From Yinghuangia soli (GTDB lineage Bacteria > Actinomycetota > Actinomycetes > Streptomycetales > Streptomycetaceae), in the NCBI RefSeq assembly GCF_021502675.1, contig NZ_JAKFHA010000006.1, positions 94,722-158,721 on the forward strand: a stretch of 64,000 bases of DNA. Reading direction: 5' to 3'. This document shows, one piece after another, positions 1 to 8,700 of this stretch; the first letter of the stretch is position 1, and every line of letters starts with the position of its first letter. A program made the position numbers and the translations under genes. The notes under the pieces were generated by a model, which saw only the letters and a program-made list of their open reading frames with translations, searched no databases and had not been told where the DNA came from.

Positions 1-13
1 CCGTCCCCGCCCC

Positions 14-60
14 GGGCCGCGGGGGGGCGGGCGGGGGGGTGCCCCCCGCGGGGCCGGCCC
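14..60 (-). terminator. GC-rich hairpin downstream of eno
   Basis: A perfect 10-bp inverted repeat pairs 17-26 (CCGCGGGGGG) with 42-51 (CCCCCCGCGG), just beyond the enolase stop codon on minus. There is no T-tract, which is usual for actinobacterial terminators. The loop on plus holds G-runs that could alternatively form a G-quadruplex. Confidence 0.5.
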
Positions 61-73
61 GGCGGTCCGTCGG

Positions 74-1504
<1,431 letters not shown>

Positions 1505-1537
1505 TCAGGCGTGTCCGACGGGTGCCTGGCGGACGTG

Positions 1538-3187
1538 TCAGGCGTTGCCGGCGGCGTACACGCGCTCGCCCTCGACGAAGGTGATCGCGGTGCCGGTCTC
1601 GTAAATGGCGTCGGACGGGCCGTCGAACGGGTTCCGGTCCAGGACCGTGAGGTCGGCCAGCTTGCCGACCTCGATGGAGCCGGTCTCGTCGAGGTGGTTC
1701 ACGTACGCCGAACCTGCGGTGTACGCGGCGATCGCGGTGGCCAGGTCGAGGCGCTGCTCGGGCAGGAACACCGGGTAGTCCGAGCCCTCGCGGCCCGGCA
1801 CGCGGCGGTTGACCGCGACGTGGATGCCGGCCATCGGGTCCGGGGTGGACACCGACCAGTCGCTGCCCGCGGCGAGGACCGCGCCGGCCTGCTGGAAGGA
1901 CCGGAACGGGTACTGCCAGGAGGCGCGCTCCGCGCCGAGGAACGGGATGTTGAGCTCGTCCATCTGCTTCTCGTGCGCGGCCCACAGCGGCTGCATGTTG
2001 ACCGCCACGTCCAGTTCGCGGAAGCGCGGGACGTCGACCGGGTTGACGATCTGCACGTGCGCGACGTGGTGGCGCAGGTCGTTGCGGCCGTTCGCGGCGC
2101 GGGCGGCGGCCACGGAGTCCAGGACCTCGGCGACCGCGCGGTCGCCGATGGCGTGGAAGTGCACCTGGAAGCCGTTCGCGTCGAGCAGCGTGATGTACTC
2201 GCGCAGCTTCTCGGGGTCGACCATCGACAGGCCCTTGTTGCCGGTCTGGCAGCCGCAGGCGTCCAGGTACGACTCGGCGATCCCGGCGGTGAAGTTCTCC
2301 GTGATGCCGTCCTGCATGAGCTTGACGGTGCCCGCGTTGAAGCGGCCCACGTTGCCGCGCGCGCGGCGGTCGAGGAGGAAGTCGAGCTGCTCGGCGCCCT
2401 GTTCGCGGTCCCACCAGAGCGCGCCGCGGACCCGGGCGGTCAGCAGGCCGCTTGCGGCCGCCTCGGTGTAGATGTCGAACTGGTCGTCCCAGCCGCCGAA
2501 GCCGCCCACGATGGCGTCCTGCCATGCGGTGATGCCGAGCGAGTGCAGGTACGCCTGGCCGTCCGCGAGGCCCTTGAGGTAGTCGTCCCGGGTCGGGGTC
2601 GGCGCGTGCTCGCCGACCAGGCCCATCGCGCCCTCGTGCAGCACGCCGCTGGGGGTGCCGTCCGGCTCGCGCTCGATGCGGCCGTCGGCCGGGTCCGGGG
2701 AGTTCTTGTCGAGGCCGGCGAGCTCCAGGGCGCGGGTGTTGACCCAGGCGCTGTGGCCGTCGCGGACCGGGAGGTAGACCGGGCGGTCCGGCACCACGGC
2801 GTCCAGCATCTGGCGGGTGGCCAGGCCGTTCGGGAACGCGTCGAACGACCAGCCGCCGCCCAGGATCCACTCGGTGTCCGGGTTCGCGGCGGCGTAGGCG
2901 GCGACGGTGGCGACCGACTCCTCCTGCGTCTCGGCCTCGGACAGGTCGCAGCGGCTCATGGTGAGGCCGGCGAACACCGGGTGCACGTGCGCGTCCTGGA
3001 AGCCGGGGACGAGCAGGCGGCCCTTGAGGTCGATGGTCTCGGTGCCGGGGCCCACGAGCTCGCGTACCTCGTCGTGGCCGACGGCGACGATGCGGCCGCC
3101 GCGGACCGCGACCGCGGAGGCCCAGCGGCGGGCCGGGTCCACGGTGAAGACGGGACCGTTGAAGAGGACGAGGTCGGCGTGCGTCAT
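1538..3187 (-). CDS. YtcJ-like metal-dependent amidohydrolase
   Basis: The product is a 549-residue member of the amidohydrolase superfamily closest to the YtcJ / N-substituted formamide deformylase group. It has the N-terminal beta-sandwich (ADLVLFNGPVFTVDP), the metal-binding GFQDAHVHP motif about 60 residues in, a HFHAIGD segment in the middle and AAGSDWSVS towards the C-terminus, as in this group. It probably hydrolyses an amide or imide bond in the cytosol, but the substrate cannot be read from sequence. It lies downstream of an amino-acid-type permease on the same strand, separated by a strong hairpin. A shared catabolic role (uptake then hydrolysis of an amide-containing nutrient) is therefore an inference only. 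Confidence 0.85.
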   Translation of the reverse strand: MTHADLVLFNGPVFTVDPARRWASAVAVRGGRIVAVGHDEVRELVGPGTETIDLKGRLLVPGFQDAHVHPVFAGLTMSRCDLSEAETQEESVATVAAYAAANPDTEWILGGGWSFDAFPNGLATRQMLDAVVPDRPVYLPVRDGHSAWVNTRALELAGLDKNSPDPADGRIEREPDGTPSGVLHEGAMGLVGEHAPTPTRDDYLKGLADGQAYLHSLGITAWQDAIVGGFGGWDDQFDIYTEAAASGLLTARVRGALWWDREQGAEQLDFLLDRRARGNVGRFNAGTVKLMQDGITENFTAGIAESYLDACGCQTGNKGLSMVDPEKLREYITLLDANGFQVHFHAIGDRAVAEVLDSVAAARAANGRNDLRHHVAHVQIVNPVDVPRFRELDVAVNMQPLWAAHEKQMDELNIPFLGAERASWQYPFRSFQQAGAVLAAGSDWSVSTPDPMAGIHVAVNRRVPGREGSDYPVFLPEQRLDLATAIAAYTAGSAYVNHLDETGSIEVGKLADLTVLDRNPFDGPSDAIYETGTAITFVEGERVYAAGNA

Positions 3188-3276
3188 GGGTGTCGACGGC
3201 CTTTCTGCGGGTGCGGGTCGGTGGGCGACGGGCGCGGGCGGTGCGGGTGGAACGGTGCTGCGCGAGCAGCTTTGTC

Positions 3277-3314
3277 GCGGTGCTGCGGTGCTGCGGTGCT
3301 GCGGTGCTGCGGTG
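3277..3314. repeat. 8-bp tandem repeat GCGGTGCT, about 4.75 copies
   Basis: Four perfect head-to-tail copies of GCGGTGCT plus a partial fifth lie in the 174-bp gap between the amidohydrolase and permease genes. The unit length is not a multiple of three and no gene covers it, so copy number could vary without a coding effect. Confidence 0.85.
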
Positions 3315-3326
3315 GAACGGCCGAAG

Positions 3327-3355
3327 GCCGGCCCGGTCGTGGAGACCGGGCCGGC
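3327..3355 (-). terminator. Terminator of the permease gene
   Basis: A perfect 12-bp inverted repeat (GCCGGCCCGGTC at 3327-3338, GACCGGGCCGGC at 3344-3355) encloses a 5-base loop and begins 7 bases past the permease stop codon on minus. Confidence 0.75.
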
Positions 3356-3361
3356 TGCGGC

Positions 3362-4888
3362 TCAGACGGTGTGGTCGGGGTCGACCGACCGCGGAAGGGT
3401 GAAGTAGTCGGGCTTGCGCACGAAGTGGTTCCAGGCCGCGATCGGGATGCCCAGGATGATGATCGCCATCGGCACCACGACCAGGAAGCGGCCGTTGGTG
3501 GCGTCGAACGCGAGGTGGTCGCTGGCGGCCCAGTTCAGCTTGATCATGTAGCCGCCGAGTGCGATGAGCGCAATGCCGGACAGGCCGGGCAGGATCGCCA
3601 TGGTCAGCATGTTGCGGACCGAGTCGCGCAGTTCGCGGCGGAAGAGCAGCACGCAGGCCAGGCCGACGACGCCGTACGAGAAGGACACCAGGATGCCGAC
3701 CGCGTTCACGGTGGCCATGATGACGTCGCTCAGCTTGCCGAGCGCGACACCGACGACCGCGAGGACCAGGCTGATGCCGACCGTGACGTAGGTGCTGAAC
3801 GCCGGGGTGCGGAACTTCGGGTGCAGCTTGGCCCAGCGCTCCGAGAGCACACCGTTGCGGCCCATCGCCATGGTGAGGCGGGCACCGCCGATGACGCTGG
3901 ACTGGAGGCACGCGAGCGTGGAGAGCAGCATCGCGAGGTAGGCCACCAGCGCGCCCTGGCCGCCGAACATCTTGTCCGTCAGGTAAGGCAGGGCGTTCGC
4001 GCCGTACTCGGCGAACTCCTCGGGCGTCAGCGCGCGCTGGAACGCGGCACCGGCGAACACGAACATGGCGGCGGCGAGCGCGATGGAGATCAGGCCGGCC
4101 TTGCCCGCCACCTTGCGGTCGACGTTCTCCTCGGAGACGGCGAAGGCGGTCTCCCAGCCCCAGAAGGTGTACGCGGCCATCAGGACACCGCCGGCCATCA
4201 CCGACGTGCTGTCGAAGCCGAACGGGTTGAACCAGGCGATGTCGAACGACGACTCGGCGCCGCCCTTGCCCAGGCCGAAGAAGGCCGCGATGCACACCGC
4301 AGTGACCACGATGACCGCGAAGCCGAACAGGATGCCCTGGACGCGGGCCGCGACCTGCACGCCGCGCACCGCCGTCCACGCGATCGCCGCGGTCCACACG
4401 ATGCCGATGCCCGTGGCCCAGTCCATGGAGTTCAACGGGTCGACGTCCACGCCGAGTTCGGCGGCCACGCCGAGGGTGAACTGGCCGGCCAGCTGGGTGC
4501 CGTACGCGAGGAAAAGGATCGCGGTCGCGACGCCGATCCAGCCGAGCAGGAAGCCGAGCCACGGACCGAGCGCCCGGCGGACCCACATGTAGGTGGTGCC
4601 CGCGTTCGGGTCGCGCTCGGAGAGCCGGGCGTACCCGACCGCGATGCCCAGGATCGGCAGGCAGGCGATGAGGTAGGTGGCCGGGATCCCGGTGCCGACG
4701 ATCGCGCCGATCATGCCCAGGCCCAGACCGATGCTGACGGTGGGGCTCATGTTGGCGAGCGCGAGCACGACGCCCTGGCGGACGCCGAGGGTCTTGGCAA
4801 GGCCGTCGGGCGACGCCGACGAGGCCGGCGACGAGGACGGGGGCGGCGGGGGCGGCGGCGGCTGCGTGACAGCGGTGTCAGCGGACAT
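3362..4888 (-). CDS. APC-superfamily amino acid permease
   Basis: This is a 508-residue polytopic membrane transporter of the amino acid/polyamine/organocation (APC) superfamily. A Pro/Ser-rich cytosolic leader of about 30 residues precedes the first helix. The TM1 signature follows (ALANMSPTVSIGLGLGMIGA, with the unwound small-residue stretch), then about 12 hydrophobic segments. The start at 4888 is chosen because GGAG lies 9 bases upstream and the leader runs straight into TM1. The frame is open further upstream but with atypical composition. A TetR gene diverges from it, and the 346-bp gap holds a conspicuous nested inverted repeat, so repression by that TetR protein is likely. The substrate is unknown; the amidohydrolase downstream hints at an amine or amino-acid derivative. 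Confidence 0.85.
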   Translation of the reverse strand: MSADTAVTQPPPPPPPPSSSPASSASPDGLAKTLGVRQGVVLALANMSPTVSIGLGLGMIGAIVGTGIPATYLIACLPILGIAVGYARLSERDPNAGTTYMWVRRALGPWLGFLLGWIGVATAILFLAYGTQLAGQFTLGVAAELGVDVDPLNSMDWATGIGIVWTAAIAWTAVRGVQVAARVQGILFGFAVIVVTAVCIAAFFGLGKGGAESSFDIAWFNPFGFDSTSVMAGGVLMAAYTFWGWETAFAVSEENVDRKVAGKAGLISIALAAAMFVFAGAAFQRALTPEEFAEYGANALPYLTDKMFGGQGALVAYLAMLLSTLACLQSSVIGGARLTMAMGRNGVLSERWAKLHPKFRTPAFSTYVTVGISLVLAVVGVALGKLSDVIMATVNAVGILVSFSYGVVGLACVLLFRRELRDSVRNMLTMAILPGLSGIALIALGGYMIKLNWAASDHLAFDATNGRFLVVVPMAIIILGIPIAAWNHFVRKPDYFTLPRSVDPDHTV

Positions 4889-5004
4889 GGGGGTACTCCA
4901 GGGCAGGGCAGTGGTACTGGCGGAGCTGGGTAACGCCTCCTCGGGGGACGTCCGCGGACTTCGTCGGCCGCGGGTTACATCCCGGGGTGGTCTAGGCAGC
5001 GATA

Positions 5005-5057
5005 AGGAAACAACGGTGTCAACGAACAAGTCAATGGCGTTGACAAAAGTGTTTCCT
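5005..5057. promoter_or_regulatory. Nested inverted repeat, candidate TetR operator
   Basis: Two perfect 8-bp inverted repeats share one centre. The outer pair is AGGAAACA (5005-5012) with TGTTTCCT (5050-5057). The inner pair is TGTCAACG (5017-5024) with CGTTGACA (5038-5045). On minus the inner repeat contains TTGACA, a good -35 for the permease promoter. Binding by the divergent TetR product would block that promoter. Confidence 0.6.
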
Positions 5058-5183
5058 GCGCCACCTGCGGTCCCATTCCCGCACTCGAGAAGGCAAGATG
5101 GGTCCCCGGCCGGCGGTACGCGCGGCCGCATTCGGGCGGGCGCCGAGCGAGAGCCGGGCGCGGCCGACTCTGCTTTATCGGAT

Positions 5184-5207
5184 GACAAATATGTCTATTT
5201 CGGACAT
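5184..5207 (+). promoter_or_regulatory. Half-site cluster upstream of tetR
   Basis: GACA (5184-5187) faces TGTC (5192-5195), and ATGTC (5191-5195) faces GACAT (5203-5207), 28-51 bases before the tetR start. The TGTC/GACA core is shared with the inner repeat at 5017-5045, which suggests the same protein could bind both sites and autoregulate. Confidence 0.4.
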
Positions 5208-5234
5208 TTGCCAGCAGTCGAGAGGGAGTACGCG

Positions 5235-5978
5235 GTGGCCGGCACCGGGACAGGCACGGGGGTACGCGGGGCCCGCAGGCGGAACACCGCCGGCGGGCGG
5301 AGCGGCCTGACCCCCGAGCGCATCGTCGAAGGCTGCATCGCCCTGCTCGACGAGCACGGCCCGGACGCCCTGACGTTCCGCCGCATCGGCGGCCACCTGG
5401 GCGTGGACCCGACGGCGCTCTACCGGCACTTCCGGGACAAGGACGAGCTGGTGCTGGCGGTCGCGGACCGGCTGCACGGCCGCGTGCTGGACGACTTCGA
5501 GCCGTCCGACCACTGGCGCGCCACGCTGCAGGACATGCTCACCCGCAACCGCCTCGTGTACCTCGCGCACCCCGAGGCGGCGGTGCTCTCGGTCGCCCGC
5601 ACCACGCGCCGCGCGGCGGAGATGGCCGGGGTCGAGATCATCCTCGGCGCCCTCGCCGAGGCGGGCTTCCCGCCGGACGAGGCGGTCAAGTACTACCGGG
5701 TGCTGGTGGACTTCGTGCTGTCGTGGTGCGGGTTGGAGGCGGCGTACCTCACGTTGTCCCAGGAGGCCCGGTCGGGCGACGAGAACGCCTGGAGCCGCGA
5801 GTACGCAGGGGCCCCGGCCGACCGGTACCCGCACATCGCGGCGGCGGCGCCGTTCCTGCCGACGGTGACGGAGGAGGGGAACTTCGCGCTGGCGCTGGAG
5901 CTGCTGCTCGACTCCGTCGAACTGCGGGCGCAGCGCTACGCGGCGACGATCGGCGAGCAGCGGGCCACAGCGGAGTAA
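5235..5978 (+). CDS. TetR/AcrR family transcriptional regulator
   Basis: This 247-residue TetR-type repressor has an Arg/Gly-rich leader of about 20 residues, then the N-terminal DNA-binding domain. The helix-turn-helix is TFRRIGGHLGVDPTALYRHF followed by the usual KDELV. An all-helical ligand-binding domain fills the rest. The start is the GTG at 5235 with GGGAG 6 bases upstream; the frame is open for longer but without support. It is divergent from the APC permease, and the gap contains operator-like repeats, so the permease gene is the obvious target. The ligand is unknown. Confidence 0.88.
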   Translation: MAGTGTGTGVRGARRRNTAGGRSGLTPERIVEGCIALLDEHGPDALTFRRIGGHLGVDPTALYRHFRDKDELVLAVADRLHGRVLDDFEPSDHWRATLQDMLTRNRLVYLAHPEAAVLSVARTTRRAAEMAGVEIILGALAEAGFPPDEAVKYYRVLVDFVLSWCGLEAAYLTLSQEARSGDENAWSREYAGAPADRYPHIAAAAPFLPTVTEEGNFALALELLLDSVELRAQRYAATIGEQRATAE

Positions 5979-5987
5979 GCGGCTCTG

Positions 5988-6431
5988 TCAGGCGAAGAAG
6001 CCCGGGCCGCCGGGGCCGCCGTCCAGTCCGAAAATGCGCCACCGCGTCGGCGTCACGACGCCGAGGCTGGTGCCTTCGCGGGACAGGGCGCGGTGCTGCG
6101 AGGTGAGGCCCTCGTCGCCGAGGATGTGCCGCATCGCGAACTCCCAGCGCTCCTGGGCCCAGGCGTCCTCGCGCAGTTCCACCTCGCCCCAGACGATGAC
6201 GTGGGCGATGTCCCCGTCCTCGGCGATCGACAGGCAGACCTTGGGGTTCTTCTCGAGGTTGGCCTTCTTGGTGCGGCCGGTCAGGCTCAGGTAGAGGTGG
6301 TCGTCGTCGTACGCCAGCATCACCGGTGTGACGTGCGGCTCGCCGTTGGGCGTCACGGTGCCGGCGTGCACCCAGTGCTCGGGGTCCCCCAGCATCGAGT
6401 CGAGCGCGGCCTTGAGCTCCGGGTCGATCAT
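5988..6431 (-). CDS. PPOX-class FMN/F420-dependent enzyme
   Basis: The product is a 147-residue split beta-barrel protein of the pyridoxamine 5'-phosphate oxidase-like superfamily. The segments GTVTPNGEPHVTPVML, DDDHLYLSLTGRTKKANL and NPKVCLSIAEDG match the group annotated in actinobacteria as probable F420- or FMN-dependent oxidoreductases (Rv1155-like). The basic RTKKAN segment is where cofactor phosphate normally binds. The substrate is unknown. The gene converges on the TetR gene with only 9 bases between the stop codons. Confidence 0.82.
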   Translation of the reverse strand: MIDPELKAALDSMLGDPEHWVHAGTVTPNGEPHVTPVMLAYDDDHLYLSLTGRTKKANLEKNPKVCLSIAEDGDIAHVIVWGEVELREDAWAQERWEFAMRHILGDEGLTSQHRALSREGTSLGVVTPTRWRIFGLDGGPGGPGFFA

Positions 6432-6692
6432 CCGTTCCGCCTCTCGTGTGCCGTCCCGCAGTGACGCGGGTACGGTCCGACGGGTCTACGACGCGGCCAC
6501 GTTACCCCGGCGCGTGACGCAGGACACAGGGCACCCCTGGTCGTGGGACCGCGGGTGATTGAATCCGGGGGTCGAGCCCTGGGGTGGTCGGGGCCGGGGG
6601 TGGTCGGGGCCCGGGGGGGTGACCTGCTTCGAGGGACGGCCGGTGCGGGGTGCCCGGGTCCGGGTGGCCTCGCCGAGTACGGGCCCGGGCCG
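6432..6692. repeat. Non-coding gap with 15-bp direct repeat
   Basis: No gene is seen here. GGGGTGGTCGGGGCC occurs twice with a 16-bp period (6581-6595 and 6597-6611), inside a plus-strand G-rich tract that could form a quadruplex. Confidence 0.5.
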
Positions 6693-8627
6693 TCATGGCG
6701 TTCGTTGCAGCCTGCGTCGCGGTTCGGGCCAGTCGTAGCCGAGTTCGCGGGCGCGTTCGGGCCGGCCACCCGAGACCACCGCGTACTGCTTGATGTCCTC
6801 GGCGGCCAGGCGGCGGAGGACCGCGGCGGCCTGGGCCTCGGGCGGGGTGCCGTCGTCTGCGAAGCACCACCGGAAGTAGAGCGCGTCGTCCCCGCTTTCC
6901 GGCTTGGCGCCGCGCCCGCCGGGCACGTGGCGAACCGTCAGGTCGACGGCGTCCGGGACGTCGTACACCGTGCGGCACCACGCAAGCCGGGCGTCCCAGC
7001 GGCCGAGCAATTCGGGGTGCGCGGTGAGGTGTTCGGTGAGCAGCTTGGCGACGTTGCGGGACGGCCAGGCCCACGAGCGGTCGGCTTCGGCACGGGCGAC
7101 TTCGGCGTCGTAAGCGGCGGCGTCGAAGCGGAGGGGCGGATGCGGCGCCGGGACGGGCCCGTGGGTGATGCGGGCGTCGTCGGGGTTGCGCAACCGTTCC
7201 CAGACGACGGTGTCGCCGTCGCGGCGGATGGTGACGTACAAAGCCCCGCAGCAGCCTTCGGTACAGGAGGCCTCCGCAAGCTGCACTTCGCGCGGGTCGG
7301 CGGTCGCACGGAGTGCGCCGGTATCGAGGAGCGTCTCGGGGCTGTGCACGCGGCCGTCACCGAAGGCCTCCGCGACGAAAGGGCAGCCGTCGACCAAGAT
7401 GCGGGTCTCGACCTCCTCGCGGGCTGCGGGGTCGGCCGCGACGACCTCGATCCGGAACGCGGCGGGGCCGGTCGCTGCGAGAGCGAAGGGCTGCCGTCCT
7501 GTACGCCTGATCCAGTCGGCACGGCGACGCTGCCCATGGTCGTCCCGGGCGGCGTTCGCGGGGGTGGACGCCCAGGCGGGTTCGGCCAAGAGCCGTTCCA
7601 GGGCGGCAAGCAGGGCCGCACGACGGCCGGGCGGCCAGGGCAGGAGCACCGCGGTTCCGCTACCGAGTTCGAGCGCGACCGAGAGCAGCATGGCGTGGTG
7701 GTCGAGAGTGGGAGCCAGGTGGCGGGCGCGCGCGACGACCAGTTCATAGAGCGCGGGGGCCTCGGCATACGCGGACAATCCGTCCTTCGGTGAGGAGCCG
7801 TGAGCCATGCGGACGAGCAGGCGTCCGGCTTGCGCCGTGGCCGCGGTGTCGGTGGCCGGAAGCCGGCCGAGGAGCCGGGGCAGGCGGCATGCCTCGGCGA
7901 ACCAGCGCGCGGAGCTGTTCTGGAGAGCTCCGGGCAAGTCGTCTCCGAACGCGACCAGTTCCGCGAATGCCGCCGTCTCGTCCCGGTGCCAAAGGGCGGA
8001 CACCAAGGAACGGAAGTCCGCGGCCCGCACATACGTCGTCAGTTGGAGAATCGCGGCCTCCCGGCGGTCGAGCCGTTCCAAGGCCCGGACGGCCGGCCGC
8101 CTGAACTCGCGGACCGAACCGAGTGCGGCCAAGGAAGGCACGTCCTCGCGTTCGCCGAACCGCTGGAGGAGCGCGATGCCGCTGTGGACGACGGAAACGG
8201 TCGTACCGATGCGGACCGCCTCACGAGCGAGGACGAGCGCAGCCGCCTCGTCGGCCCCTGCCACGAACAGGTCGGCGACAACGGAGCGAAGGACGTGGCC
8301 AGGTGCGGATCCGGCCTTCTCGATGCGGCTTTGCAGTTCCGTCACATCGCGCGGCAACGGATCGAAGACCGGCCGGAGCAACGCCCGCATTTCCTCGAAC
8401 GACCGCTGCGGGGGCGGCGCCTCGGACGTCACTCCGGACGTCGGTGCGATCGTCGGCTCGGCAAGCTGGCCGGAGTCCTGCTCCAGGGACGGCCTCGGGA
8501 GAGCGAACCCACGCGCGGGCGGAATCCCGCCAGGGCATTCGTGCACCATGCGAAGCGCAAGGTCGAGGAGCGGGACGGGGACGGTCCCACGGTCGTCGAG
8601 CGCCTTGCGCTCGTCAGGGCCGGTCAC
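6693..8627 (-). CDS. Large hypothetical protein, helical-repeat N-terminus
   Basis: I do not recognise a named family. The product is 644 residues from a GTG at 8627; an upstream TTG at 8696 has no ribosome-binding site. The N-terminal two-thirds is Ala/Leu/Arg-rich with repeated helix-pair patterns (for example VREFRRPAVRALERLDRREA), suggesting a HEAT-like solenoid. The C-terminal third looks globular, with beta-rich segments and a cysteine cluster, EASCTEGCCGALYVTI. There is no signal peptide or membrane segment. It follows the glycan island on the same strand, but its start is preceded by a short possible leader peptide, so it may be separately controlled. Confidence 0.7.
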   Translation of the reverse strand: MTGPDERKALDDRGTVPVPLLDLALRMVHECPGGIPPARGFALPRPSLEQDSGQLAEPTIAPTSGVTSEAPPPQRSFEEMRALLRPVFDPLPRDVTELQSRIEKAGSAPGHVLRSVVADLFVAGADEAAALVLAREAVRIGTTVSVVHSGIALLQRFGEREDVPSLAALGSVREFRRPAVRALERLDRREAAILQLTTYVRAADFRSLVSALWHRDETAAFAELVAFGDDLPGALQNSSARWFAEACRLPRLLGRLPATDTAATAQAGRLLVRMAHGSSPKDGLSAYAEAPALYELVVARARHLAPTLDHHAMLLSVALELGSGTAVLLPWPPGRRAALLAALERLLAEPAWASTPANAARDDHGQRRRADWIRRTGRQPFALAATGPAAFRIEVVAADPAAREEVETRILVDGCPFVAEAFGDGRVHSPETLLDTGALRATADPREVQLAEASCTEGCCGALYVTIRRDGDTVVWERLRNPDDARITHGPVPAPHPPLRFDAAAYDAEVARAEADRSWAWPSRNVAKLLTEHLTAHPELLGRWDARLAWCRTVYDVPDAVDLTVRHVPGGRGAKPESGDDALYFRWCFADDGTPPEAQAAAVLRRLAAEDIKQYAVVSGGRPERARELGYDWPEPRRRLQRTP

Positions 8628-8659
8628 CGGCTGGGGTGGATCTCGATTCCATGGGTCAT
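8624..8659 (-). CDS. Possible 11-residue coupled leader peptide
   Basis: ATG at 8657-8659 has AGGA 7 bases upstream and opens an 11-codon frame (MTHGIEIHPSR). Its TGA overlaps the GTG start of the following 644-residue gene by four bases (GTGA). The main gene has no good ribosome-binding site of its own, so ribosomes finishing the short frame could restart on it. This is a reading of signals only; the peptide may have no function of its own. Confidence 0.35.
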   Translation of the reverse strand: MTHGIEIHPSR

Positions 8660-8700
8660 GCGGCGATCCTGCCAGCGGGGAGGCCTCGGCCGCCAACGAC

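Larger units (their letters stand above)
4889..5234. other. Divergent intergenic region, permease / tetR
   Basis: This 346-bp gap has no gene. It is clearly lower in G+C than its surroundings. It holds the nested inverted repeats at 5005-5057 and a second pair of half sites (GACA/TGTC, ATGTC/GACAT) at 5184-5207 near the tetR start. Confidence 0.6.
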
